64,000 bases of DNA from assembly GCA_036877525.1 (NCBI GenBank), contig JAZGTH010000066.1, positions 2,875,001 to 2,939,000 of the forward strand, given 5' to 3'. A model generated the notes under the pieces. The model had not been told where the DNA came from. It saw only the letters and a program-made list of their open reading frames with translations, and made no database searches. Both the position numbers and the translations under genes were made by a program. This DNA is from Chromobotia macracanthus (Eukaryota > Chordata > Actinopteri > Cypriniformes > Botiidae). Position 1 is the stretch's first letter; each line of letters opens with the position of its first letter. Shown one piece after another: positions 26,661-38,361 of this stretch.

Positions 26661-29600
26661 GTAATGCATTTATATATGACTAATGCATTTATATATCGAG
26701 TAATGCATTTATATATATATATATATATATATATATCTATCGAGTAATGCATTTATATATGAGTAATACATTTATATATGGGTAATACATTTATATATGA
26801 CTAATGCATTTATATAAGAGTAATGCATTTTATATATATATATATCGAGTAATGCATTTATATATGACTAATGCATTTATATAAGAGTAATGCATTTATA
26901 TATGACTAATGCATTTATATATGACTAATGCATTTATATATATATCGAGTAATGCATTTATATATATATATCGAGTAATGCATTTATATATGAGTAATAC
27001 ATATATATATATGAGTAATACATTTATATATGACTAATGCACTTATATATTATAGTTTTGATTGTTGTAATGCATGCACAATGTACACCTTTACATGACG
27101 GCTTATGATTTGGTCATTGCACAATGCACACCTGCACATGATACAAATATCCCACCTTATAGATAATCATTTACAATGTAATGTAAGCATTGGATCTGTG
27201 GCCTTATTAGAATATCGGATGCTTTACAGATGTAGTAAAATGCATATGGCTGTGGTCTAAAAGAAATAAAGCGTCTAACTTTTAAGGCCATAGTGTGCGC
27301 ATGAGTCAATACAGGGAGATGCATATGTAACATAAAGAATGATATTAGCATTTTACATTCACAACTGTATGCTTTCATAATGTTTCATATTTGGTAAATA
27401 AAATGTTCTTTCTCTGACAGGTTTTTACTGGAATCTTTAGAAGATTTGGACACGAGTTTGAGGAAACTGAATTCGAGGCTCTTTGTGGTGCGGGGACAGC
27501 CTACGGATGTCTTCCCCAGACTCTTCAAGGTCAGTGCGATGCAGAAGGACTTTTGTCTTCTGATGTAGACCAGATCTGAACTGAGTTCTGAGTTTGAAAT
27601 GTAATTATTTTTTAATTCGAGTTCGTTTTGCATGAAGCAGGTTCTTTTGTGGAAGCGGTTAAACCAACAGAGGTTTAATAATAAGCCATTTTTGTTGTAG
27701 TGACATTGGTATTTTGGTGAAGTAACTGCACCTTCCTTGTTAGCTGGGATGCCAAATCTTTGTATGGGAGGGATGATTGGAAAAACCAGCATATCCGGTT
27801 GATTTTAATAACTAGATATGGTGAGAAAGCCACAAAGATGTCTTGTTACAAAAATTGTCACAAATCAAAACATTTATTGCTTTTTCAACATTATCTGACC
27901 ACTGATAAAGTTATCACCAGTTAATTAGTTAGTGATGCCTTAAGAATTTAGTTACGTCACACAGGAACGATTCGGCTGGCGCTTATCTGTTGTGCTGTTC
28001 TTTTATTTAGAGAACCGTGGAGAAACTCAAAGCTGTTATTTATGCGTTTACATTATTTTTTTCCACGCGTTATGCAGCAGCTCTGTTTTAAAGTAATCAC
28101 AAATGGCTCAACATTTACCTAACACACTGTACTAAACAGGATCCTCGGGTTATTTACTTGAGCAGATGTTGGCATGTGGCTGGTTTCTGTGTTTCTATGA
28201 TGCATGTCTCACTTTTGATCAAATCGCAAAGTGTTCAGGAAACGGTAGGCGTCGTGACCGCAGGTCTGCCACGGCACCAGCGTGAGGAACATCTTTCTGC
28301 TTGTGCAGTCTTCAAAGTGTGGTTGTTTCCGTGCTGTGCAGGATGCTGTGAGATTGTGATGTTGGTAGATGCAACTCTTTGAGTTTCTTGACTCACTTTC
28401 AGTGAGCGTCAACTTGTTATTCGTTCTATAAACAGACTAACAAACATTGAGGCAGCCTGCATGGCGGCTGATGAGTCTTGTCCGCTTTGTTGGGTTTGTT
28501 GGCAAGATTTACATGGTGCTCAGCTTCTCAAGCACATTTTGTTGGCCTTCAGATGCCAGCTTGTTAATACAGAAAAGTTTGTTTCGCATTCACTAGCTGT
28601 AAAGCGTTGTTGTGGAATAGAGTGTTTATTCCACTAGGTTTTAGGATGTGGCCATGCATAATTCCTTGTTGTGGTTATAAGGTTATATTTAGTGTCTTAG
28701 TTGCAGTATAAGTTTCTGCCTCTATTAAACAGCTAAAACCAGGCCAGGAGACCAGCGTAAACCAGCTCTTTCCAGTTAAAACCAGCCAACCAGATTAGGT
28801 TTGTCCCACAGGGATGTCACATTTATATGTTCTAAAATGTGATTATTAATAAATCATGCGTTTATTAGTGATGCATGCTAAGGGAAGCTAACTCATTTGC
28901 TTATGGTTCGTCCATTAGCTTATGGTTAGCTTATGGTTAGCTTATGGTTAGCTTATGGTTAGCTTATGGTTAGCTTATGGTTAACCAATCACAACAGCCA
29001 CTGCACCAGCACATCCAACTTTAGGGACACAATATCATGAACTTTGGAGGAGCAGCTCTTTTCTGTTTCTTATAATATTTGTGCTGTTAAAACGCAGCAA
29101 ATAATGATTTAGTAAATCGAAACATGTTTTTATTGTAAAAGGTCTCGTTTCTTTTTAGCCAGGCCGTTGGAGCTGCATTCAGACGTCTGCAGCAGGGTTT
29201 CTATGGCTGCTTTAGCAGGTCAATAGTGGTATTTATGCAAGAAGCCATTTGCCAGCAGGGGGTGAAAGCACCAGAAAATGAGCCCTTCAAAATGCACTTG
29301 TGTAACCATTAAAATGCAGAATCAGCTACAGTACACGTCAGTGAAAACGTCACTGGATGTGAAAATGACCTCAGCGACCTGTAAAAAGATTTTGAAATGG
29401 CGAGACGTGACCTGTTCAGCGCTATAATTGGTGACAAAACTGGTCCAATGCAAGTCACAGGAAGTGCTCGCAGTCAGAAGTGTTATGTCGGGGGTTACGT
29501 TCGCTCAAAGCTGCGGTCTGTAACTTTTCAGGGTTAGAAATGAACAAAAATCAGTACATGACAGATTTGTGTTCAAAACAGTTCCTTACCTTACAATCCA

Positions 29601-29821
29601 AGATATGGATTGCAGTGTTAAAGAGTACCATTGTGTACCATTGCCATTTAAGGGGAATTAAAGAGGTAAAGTCACAGCCGGTTTAACTTTAACTCAGCTG
29701 GTGGAGCCTTGTGCTAGCAACGGCAAGGTCATGGGTTTAATTCCTTAGTAACATCCAAATAATTAATGAATGTGTATGTTTCTACATACATATACATATA
29801 TACATATATATCTATATCTAA

Positions 29822-29879
<58 letters not shown>

Positions 29880-32800
29880 GCTAAAACATGACTTGATTTG
29901 TAACTATTTTAATGTTGTTGGGGTAAACTGTGTGTTCTGATGGATGTCTCTGTCTCTCAGGAGTGGAGCATCACTCGTCTGACGTTTGAATACGACTCAG
30001 AGCCTTATAGCAAAGAAAGAGATGCAGCTATCATCAAGATGGCGCAGGAGTACGGTGTGGAAACTGTGGTACGAAACACTCACACGCTGTACAATCCAGA
30101 CAGGTGAGTGATGGTGTGCTTATTGAATAGCACAGATACACACACACATACCTTTTAGTCTATGGCTGAACTATTGTTGCTATGTCGAGACATTTAAACA
30201 GACCATTTGATAGTATTTCAGTTAGTTTTAAAAAAAATTGTATTTACTTTATTAAACTTACAATTTAATAAACACTAGTGGTGAAAACTGTTCGTAGGGG
30301 TCGCCTTAACTGTACTAAAATGTTTGCAAATCACAATTGTTGAAAAACAAGTACATGCTTAAATAGTGCTCAACACAGACGTGTATATCACAGTGACAAA
30401 ATCTCACCCGGGTGTGAATAGAAATACATTGTTTTAATTAAGTGTAGCGGATGTCAGACACAATGCCTACGTTTCTCACCTTTGTTCTCAACAATCAGCA
30501 CGCCGCAGTGCTTTTTGCGGTAATGACTGGCCATTATATAATAGTTATTGAAAAATCTCAAATTCATTACTACTTCCAATTAGGAAAGTTATTATTCGAT
30601 ATTACATGATTTTTGAATTTGTTCGAACTTTTGCTTGTGAGTCTAGCCAGACGACACGTTCTTATGTTTTGTAGCCCCGTTCTCTCACGTTTTTAAAATG
30701 TGAGTCCAGCTGTTTCATTGTTGTAAAAATTGATATTTTATGTCGATTACATGCAAAGTGTGATCTGTGCGCATGTTAAAAATGTAGTGAGCTGTATCCC
30801 TGCCTACTGTCTGCATTAGTAGCTGCCTTCATTAGTGACGAGGGATGGATTTGGGGCGCTCTACATAGACAGCAGCTCTGCCTGATATTGTTTTTGTGTG
30901 GAGTAGAGTTGACCTGTAGTAATGTCATGTAGTGAATCTTTCTTTTAAACATTTTCCTTTCAGTGTATCTATTCAATATTCAGTTCAATATTGATTAGTG
31001 TATCAATCAAGTACAGCATTATTAGTGTGTCAGTTTTCATATTTGATTTTTATGACTTTGATTTTTATAGACTCTCTTTTATGACTTTATTATCTAGTAA
31101 AGGTACAAACGTTGGCCAATGAAAGTGCAATTTTATTTGTTAATGTAAGTATTGGTTTAGTTGTTCTGGCACTTGTATCATTAAAAAATAGTTGCAGAGA
31201 CATTTATTGTTTCCCTCTGAAAAAACAATTTAGTATGACTGATAATCAGATGGCAAATGTGATGACAGATTTTAGTATGTTCACTGACATTTTAAGTTAT
31301 TTAGTAAGTCTCATGAGACATGATTCTCTATAAAAAGGAATCCCTAGTAAACCACTTTTAACACATTAAATATAATAATTATACAATAAACCATACCTGC
31401 ATGCTTGCTTTTTGAACATTATAAAACAGGAAAGAAAAACTCCTGGGACTCATCACCGTGCAGTTTTTCATGTGTGAAACGTAACACAAGTGCCCTTTGC
31501 GTAGGTTACGTAAATAAGAATGATGCTGGTAACCCGCCCAGATTCTGCACTCATTCCAGGGGAATAGCGTGCATTCCCCCTGCGTGCATTCTCTTGTATA
31601 AACACATGCGTGAGTGTGCGTCCAACACTTTCCTACCGCAGAGATTCAGTGCTGACATCTGGTGGCAGCTCGCGGGCACTGGCGGTCACACTGTGGAACA
31701 TGTGCTGGGGGGGTGAGAGGGTAAACTAGCTCGGCATGTCACCATTGCAAACATGTGCGAGGCGAGCGCCGCGGGTGCAGTCTGATTCTACAGCGTGCAG
31801 AGAAAACCGGCCAATACAAGAGGCTCCACCCCCTGACAGATAAAGACAGGGGTTGTATAAGATCACTGTACGTAAGGGAGGAGCTGGTAATGTGATTGAA
31901 AACGTTGTTACTGTCTTAGGAAGAGCCAGCGAGACTTGGCTCCTCTCCTGCAGGGCATCTGAGCTGTCCAGGGAGGCGTGCGCTTGATTTTGGAGCATTT
32001 TAAGAATGTGGACAAACCGTCTCAGTTAATCAAAAACCTCAGTGACCTTGTTTCCTAAGCAAAAAGTTTCTGGGCTTTACTGCAGCACCATCACAGGTCA
32101 TTTGAAGCAGATTGGGGCTAAGTGTGCTTAAAATTATTTTCTAGTCAGTGTGAGAGAGGGCTCAACAATACAGTTTAGAGCTTGTTTATTTGTTTTTGCC
32201 CTGCATATATTTTACTGACCCTACCACAAAACAAACCAAACATTTCATTTCACAATCCTTCTGGTTGTTTTTGGCCATTTCAACATGTATTTGGCTGTGT
32301 ATTTAAATCGGCAGAGTTCACTGTGACAACACACACGTTGTACATTATTAACATTGTAACAATAGCCTGTTGAATGTCTTTGAAACTCACGTAAGATCTT
32401 TACTGAAACACAGTTGACTGACTGAGTTTGTCATTAAAAGGATTTATATATTATATTCACACCCAGAGAGAAGAGATCCACTTTAAGACTTTGAAACTGA
32501 GTTCTCGCTTTTTTTTTTAGAATCATAGAATTGAACAACCACAGCCCTCCGCTGACCTTCAAGAGATTTCAGGCCATCGTGAACAGACTGGAGCTGCCCA
32601 GGAAGCCACTGGCCACCATCACTCAGGAGCAGATGGCTCGCTGCCAGATGCAGATCTCCGACAATCATGACGAACGTTATGGTGTGCCTTCTCTTGAGGA
32701 GCTGGGTACGAGTTTCATTACATTTGCGTTGCGTTTCTTTAAGTTTTCGTTTAGTTTAAATGTAACTTTGAGGAAATTCTTATTTACAGTTAAGCTTTTA

Positions 32801-34329
32801 TTAACGTGGCAATTTATACTTGCATTGTTTTGAAAACTGAAGTATTTAGTAAATATCTACTAAGCATTCGCTCCAGAGAAAGGAATATTTGAGCACATTT
32901 TTAACCTAATTTAGTTATTTGTGTTTATTATGGCTGCACGATATTCGACAAAAATGCAATACGTGATACAGTAAAGTTTATAAAATCAATTTCATTCATA
33001 TTAAAATACATTTAAAGACTGAACATTATGTCCAACATACTTCACATTAAAAGTGTACATAAGTACATAAAAAAATTGATAACTTATATCTTGCAGGCCT
33101 GTTATTTATTTGTTTTTAACCTGTGGTCCATTAGGTTTCCGGACTCACGGTGAGAGGTCACATGTGTGGAAGGGAGGTGAAACTGAAGCCCTGGAGAGAC
33201 TCAACAAACACTTAGACAGGAAGGTGAGAGAGGGCGGCTTCACACACAATAATTGTTTTGAACTGAATAAGAGTTAATGAACTATTGAATAATTATTAAA
33301 GATTACTAACTAATTAATAATTAACTATTAATATTTATATGTACGCAGCATTTTTTAATCAGAAAGAGAATATCTGTATGTAGCATGTAATAATTAAGAT
33401 GCATGTATGCTAAAAATAGTTTTTCTCTTTAAATGTTGTTTTGTTTACAGGCTTGGGTTGCGAATTTCGAGAGGCCAAGAATAAGTGCTCAGTCACTGTT
33501 TGCCAGCCCGACCGGCCTCAGTCCTTACCTACGATTCGGCTGTCTGTCCTGTCGTGTGTTTTACTACAATCTGCGGGAGCTTTATATGAAGGTGAGTGTT
33601 GGTAATTTTAGGTTGTTGTTTGGTGTCATGGATTTTGTGTATTAGATTAATCATCTATAAAGAATCTGTTGTATGCAATAAGTAAATGAATATTTAGCAA
33701 AGCCCTGACTCCAAAAGACATCACATGTACATCAAGTAACCATTGAATGTTTGTTTAGTAAATAGAGGATTTGTGACAGGCAGTAGATTAACTGGGTTCA
33801 CGGTCTCTTGTCATTCTCCAGCTGCGCAGACGCTCCAGCCCGCCCCTCTCGCTCTTCGGTCAGCTGCTGTGGCGAGAGTTCTTCTACACGGCAGCCACCA
33901 ACAACCCCAACTTTGACCGGATGGAGGGAAACCCCATCTGTGTGCAGATCCCCTGGGATCATAACCCAGACGCGCTGGCCAAGTGGGCCGAGGGCCGGAC
34001 GGGTTTTCCCTGGATCGACGCCATCATGACCCAGCTGAGACAGGAGGGCTGGATCCATCATCTGGCGCGGCACGCCGTGGCCTGTTTCCTCACACGGGGA
34101 GATCTGTGGATTAGCTGGGAGAGCGGAACGAAGGTAAATCAGATGACATCACTCAACTGCATGAGTCAGTTCTCATTACGTCTGCCACACTATGTGATGC
34201 ATGCTGAATTCACCTCTTCTCACACTTGATTTCTTCCTGTCTGTTTTTTCCTTCTTTTTTTAATTCCATCCTTTTATTGTCTTTATTACATTTAATTTTC
34301 TTTTCTTCCTTCATTCTGTCCCATTTACC

Positions 34330-34360
<31 letters not shown>

Positions 34361-34398
34361 CCCCCTCTCTCTTGCCCCATCTCTCTCTCTCCCCCTCA

Positions 34399-34436
<38 letters not shown>

Positions 34437-36172
34437 AGGTGTTTGAGGAGCTGTTGCTGGATGCAGACTGGAGTGTGAACGCGGGCAGCTGGATGTGGCT
34501 CTCCTGCAGCGCGTTTTTCCAGCAGTTCTTTCACTGTTACTGTCCCGTTGGCTTCGGTCGCAGGACGGACCCCAGCGGCGACTACATCAGGTACCCAGAC
34601 CAGCCTCACCCGCACCTGCACTGCAGTCACATGGCGTTACATCACTGCAGGTGTGCTGCATAAAGGCTTTTATAAATCATCAGAGGTTTGGAAATGTCCA
34701 GTGTTCATATTCAAAAGACACATAAGGACATTGTGTCTATCAGCTGCTGGTTTTATACATTCATAAATCTCAGAGCTCGAACACACAAGCTAATAGTCTT
34801 CAGAGCCAGCCAGTCACACTAGCTTTGTTTTGTACAAAGTATAATTTTTCATTTTAATGATTGTTGAAGCTTTTGAAGTGTTACTGCTTACACTTTTAAA
34901 CTACAGTTTTGAATGATAAAACCCCACAGACTCACAGTGAACGAGATATAAACTCTGTCTAGGCATAAAACTTGGGATGGGATTTTATGTCTTAACCCAG
35001 TAAGCAACAACCTAAAAACCACTCCACACCTTAGCAACCACATAGCAATGCCCTGGAAATCAATCAAAACAGCCTACCATCATGTTAGAGTTTTTCATTT
35101 TTTAGAATGATTGCACTTTCTTTGTAAGTTGTTTTTTATACCATACATTCCTCTTCCACACAAAGGAGGTACATCCCAACGTTGAAAGACTTTCCCAACC
35201 GTTACATTTATGAGCCATGGAACGCTCCGGAATCAGTGCAGAAGGCGGCCAACTGCATCGTGGGCGTGGACTACCCCAAACCCATGATCAACCACGCAGA
35301 GAGCAGCAGACTGAACATCGAACGGATGAAACAAGTTTACCAGCAGCTGTCACACTACAGAGGCCTTAGTGAGTGACATACACACACACTGTATCCTCTG
35401 ACCACTGCATGAGGTTTATTACAGCCCTCTTACTGAAGAAATCTTTACAGGGAAAGTGCACACAAAACGTGTCTTCTAAGAATATCTTTCTCTGTCGCTT
35501 TGCAGGTTTGCTCGCCTCCGTTCCGACGATCCAGGAAGAGGCGGAGCCTCCGATGTCTGATGATTCTCAAACCAGCAGCAGCACTGGGGGTGAGAAACAT
35601 CAGACCTCTGTAAAACTGATAGAGTTACATCCCAACTGTAAATTCAGCTTTGTTTGCTGCTCTGATCGGGCATAAAAAATATTCCGTAAAAATGTAATTG
35701 AACAGAATCCACCCTTAAAATATTTCTGACCAATCTTTACATAGTATGTCATAATAATCCATGTTGATTTGGAAGCTTCATTGTTTAATTGTTTGCCCGT
35801 TGCCTTTCGTTTTCTATGGTCCAAGGCTCCACCCCCTCTTCACATCCGCCCACCCCTGTGCCATCGACCCCGCCCAACTCAGAGAACCCCGCCCCAAATT
35901 CAAGCCCAACAGCGACAGGCCCTGCCTCCTTTACCCAAAGGAAGAGAGGCCGACCGACTGAGCTCCCAAGCAAACAGAAGTCAAAAGTGAAGCACACCAG
36001 CCAAGCCAACGGACTCGAGCAGACGACAAACGGTGGAGCAGGACAAGCAATGACCACAGGTGACAAACTGTTACAAAACCAGCGGATTAATCTGCTTATC
36101 AATAATTAGCCTTCTTAGCGGAGAGCACAACGATCATGATTACGAATTAAATTTCTGCTCTTTTCAGATTGA
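25622..36172 (+). CDS. cry: Cryptochrome, circadian transcriptional repressor class, complete
   Basis: Twelve coding exons, all phases consistent: 25622-25779, 27421-27529, 29961-30103, 32521-32705, 33135-33223, 33451-33591, 33822-34133, 34439-34590, 35166-35368, 35506-35589, 35826-36059 and 36168-36172. The product is about 596 residues. It has the photolyase-homology region (VHWFRKGLRLHDNPAL, EYDSEPYSKERDAAI, LSPYLRFGCLSC, GQLLWREFFYTAATNNPNFD, GRTGFPWIDAIMTQLRQEGW), then the C-terminal helix (SRLNIERMKQVYQQLSHYRG) that binds PER/FBXL in this family. A Ser/Pro/Thr-rich tail follows with RKRGRPTELPSKQKSK. Such cryptochromes bind CLOCK/BMAL1 and repress E-box genes. Residues such as TRLTFEYDSEP and YEPWNAPES, and the neighbours chst1 and mapk8ip1, resemble CRY2; in zebrafish terms cry1ba/cry1bb (old cry2a/2b) or cry2 are candidates, so only a generic symbol is given. 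The final exon adds just Asp and stop. Confidence 0.95.
26034..26068. repeat. (ATT)n microsatellite
   Basis: About eleven TTA units in cryptochrome intron 1. Confidence 0.95.
26244..26278 (+). promoter_or_regulatory. Paired CACGTG E-boxes in cryptochrome intron 1
   Basis: CACGTG occurs at 26249-26254 and at 26273-26278. The first is the centre of a perfect 16-bp palindrome, GCGGTCACGTGACCGC (26244-26259). The surrounding DNA is CpG-rich, about 470 bp into the intron. Such sites are the binding sequence of CLOCK/BMAL1 and related bHLH factors, and cryptochrome genes are themselves clock-controlled. Function here is inferred. Confidence 0.5.
26409..27056. repeat. AT-rich minisatellite, unit about 20 bp (gagtaatgcatttatatat)
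   Basis: About 30 variable copies of (cg)agtaatgcatttatatat and actaatgcatttatatatg, separated by (AT)n runs. It occupies most of the middle of cryptochrome intron 1. Confidence 0.95.
28915..28983. repeat. 11-bp minisatellite (ttagcttatgg)n
   Basis: Just over six perfect copies in cryptochrome intron 2. Confidence 0.95.
29500..29660 (+). mobile_element. Interspersed repeat fragment, family related to 62664-62912
   Basis: Shares agctgc...tctgtaactttt, atgaacaaaaatc and agtacatgacagatttgtgtt with the longer copy in the ckap5 intron. Confidence 0.5.
29690..29760 (+). mobile_element. tRNA-derived SINE fragment
   Basis: The sequence ctcagctggtggagcc resembles an A box, and ggtcatgggtttaattcc resembles the B box of a tRNA gene. 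These are the head of the common cyprinid tRNA SINE. Related fragments lie at 45597-45690 and, inverted, 61112-61175. Confidence 0.6.
29820..29875. repeat. (AT)n microsatellite
   Basis: About 27 TA units, just over 80 bp before cryptochrome exon 3. Confidence 0.95.
34327..34438. repeat. (CT)n tract forming the polypyrimidine tract of cryptochrome exon 8
   Basis: More than 100 nt of almost pure C/T end directly in cag|gtgtttgag at exon 34439-34590, so the simple repeat serves as an extended polypyrimidine tract. Confidence 0.9.
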
Positions 36173-37263
36173 GACTGCATTTAGCACTCAAATATCAGAG
36201 GGAATCAGAAGAGTCTCCCTCACCGAGTCATCCAGACATCGCAAAGAAAAACGTGAAACAGCGCCACCTTCCACAGCAGAACGAAACTGCACCATATAGA
36301 ACAATGTAAAGCTGCAGTTCCGTCAAAACGTTCTAGACCGAGGGCTTCAAACATGTTTCTAACCTGCTCAACTAAACATGATTGTATCAAGAAACACAAA
36401 TCAAAGATTAAAAGAATGTCATTTAATCAGCCGTGACTCTCGTACGTAGAGCATAAAGGGAGAAATTTTGAACTGAAGTGAACAAAAGGTTTCAAGGTTC
36501 AGAAAGGACATAAAAGCTTTTAAAAAGACGCAAAGCTTTTTGAAGCTTGAACGTTTTGGCTTACATTCATTGTAACTGCATGATTAGTACAACCAATACG
36601 TTCATCCTTTTGTGTACCACGAAAGAAAAAATGAGTAGTGAGAGATTGCATAGAATGAATGGATTTGATGAACGGGTTTGATGAACCCTTTATGTTTAAT
36701 CGGCACGAAAACAAACTGAGAGTTATGTTTGTAATGAAGTTTGGTTGTGGTCTGTCTCTGTTATGGCTTGCAAGCCACAAGAAATAATTCATACAAGCAA
36801 TGAAAAATGTAATTTCTTTGGTTTCTGATTGGTAAATTTCCCCCCTTTTAATATACGCTTTGTATATGTGTATTTCATTGCCTCTGGCTGCACTAACATT
36901 TTCAAAATGTAATCATATCAAATTCTCAGTTTAATAAGTTTGATTTATTAAGAAATTAATTTACTGTTTGCAGGTTTTTTTAACAGTCGTCAAAAATTTG
37001 TACATTCCACCGTGTGCTCATTCATGATAATTTAACAATTTAATCATTTCTCTCCGCCGATGTGGAGCAGCTTTATTTATTGTTGTCTGTTTTTTGTATT
37101 GTATAAAAGAGTTCATTGAAAGGCTGACGGGATTGTATAAGCTGTTTTGTTTGTAATTGGTAATTTATTCAAGCCTTTCAGCGCATGCTTCTGTCAGCGA
37201 CAAACGAAATGTTTCTGCGGTATATTGCATCTATGATGTTTCACTGTAGACTACAATATATCG

Positions 37264-37270
37264 AATAAAT
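37264..37270 (+). terminator. Polyadenylation signal of cryptochrome
   Basis: AATAAA within atcgaataaatttc, about 1.1 kb past the stop codon, gives a 3' UTR from 36173 to about 37290. Confidence 0.5.
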
Positions 37271-38045
37271 TTCTTGAACCTATTCGAAACATTATCTAAT
37301 TTTTTATTTTAAATGCTTTTATACACATTCATTTTGTTTTTGATCAAAAAAAAGTATTTTTTATGGTAAACACCGGCGTTTTCCTTCTAACCACAGAAAC
37401 ACAAGAGAAAACGTTGGGCAGTGTAGAGAGTTGGGTGTGTTTTTATTTATATATGTGGGCCAGTAAGAAATAGCGTCATTTAGAAAATTTTGTTTTGAAA
37501 TTGCAACACTGATTCCAGTCAACACTAGAGAGCGAAATATGTCCCAGATCTATGAAAACTCTGAATTACCATTCTGGATAAACGCATATGTGTAAATGTA
37601 GACTTTCCTGTTGGAAGTTTGTTGCTCCAACAGAGGAACAAAATCGATTACATTTTTTTTAGTTTGTGTTAAAGTATTTATTCCACTCTAAAGATGATTA
37701 GCTTTAAAATCCACAGTTAACATTTACATAGGACTAAAGTCACTTCCACTATTTGTATTGTCAGTTACTTAATTGATTTATTCTAAAGGAGTACATGATG
37801 ATTAATGAATAAAACAATCATTATTACACATTCTAATATGCACTGCTGCAGCAGAAGACAGCTAAACTACACAGCAGTGCTCTGCTGTATATCTCACACT
37901 GGTGTTGTAGTAATGAGATACTGAATGTAGTTCTGATGTGTTTGGGTTCCTGTGGGAACAGCTAATAAGGGAAAAGCTCTCGGTTCTTGTCCAGGTTAGC
38001 TAATGTCTCCTCTTATAGATCATAATGACCACAAGAGAATCCCAC

Positions 38046-38107
38046 TGTCTCTCATCCCTCTCTCTGTCTCTCTCTCTTTCTCTCTGTCTCTCTCTCTTTC
38101 CCTCTCA
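38046..38107. repeat. (CT)n microsatellite upstream of mapk8ip1
   Basis: Imperfect CTCT/CTGT tract, about 260 bp before the mapk8ip1 start codon. Confidence 0.9.
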
Positions 38108-38361
38108 TCCACTCCACACATTAATGGCTTTTTTTGAAGGACACACACAGAGCAGTCTTTGTCAGGGGTGTACTGTAGTATGTTTTGCAGGGAAAGTGAG
38201 GACATCCACGACCACCACAACTTCCTGTGGCTGATGTAACCCCCTCGAGGATCTTCTGGAGGACGTTTCTGTAAGGAACCAGAGTCCTAAGTGCCGGACG
38301 GGTGGTTGAGCTTCATCGATCCCTAAAGGAGGGTCCAAGGCCACCCCGCTCTGCCCCGCAC

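Noticed and set aside
36060..36109. Continuation of cryptochrome exon 11 to the stop at 36107-36109 as the main C-terminus
   Set aside because: A good gt donor at 36060 and ttttcag acceptor at 36161-36167 give a spliced form; read-through is kept only as an alternative.
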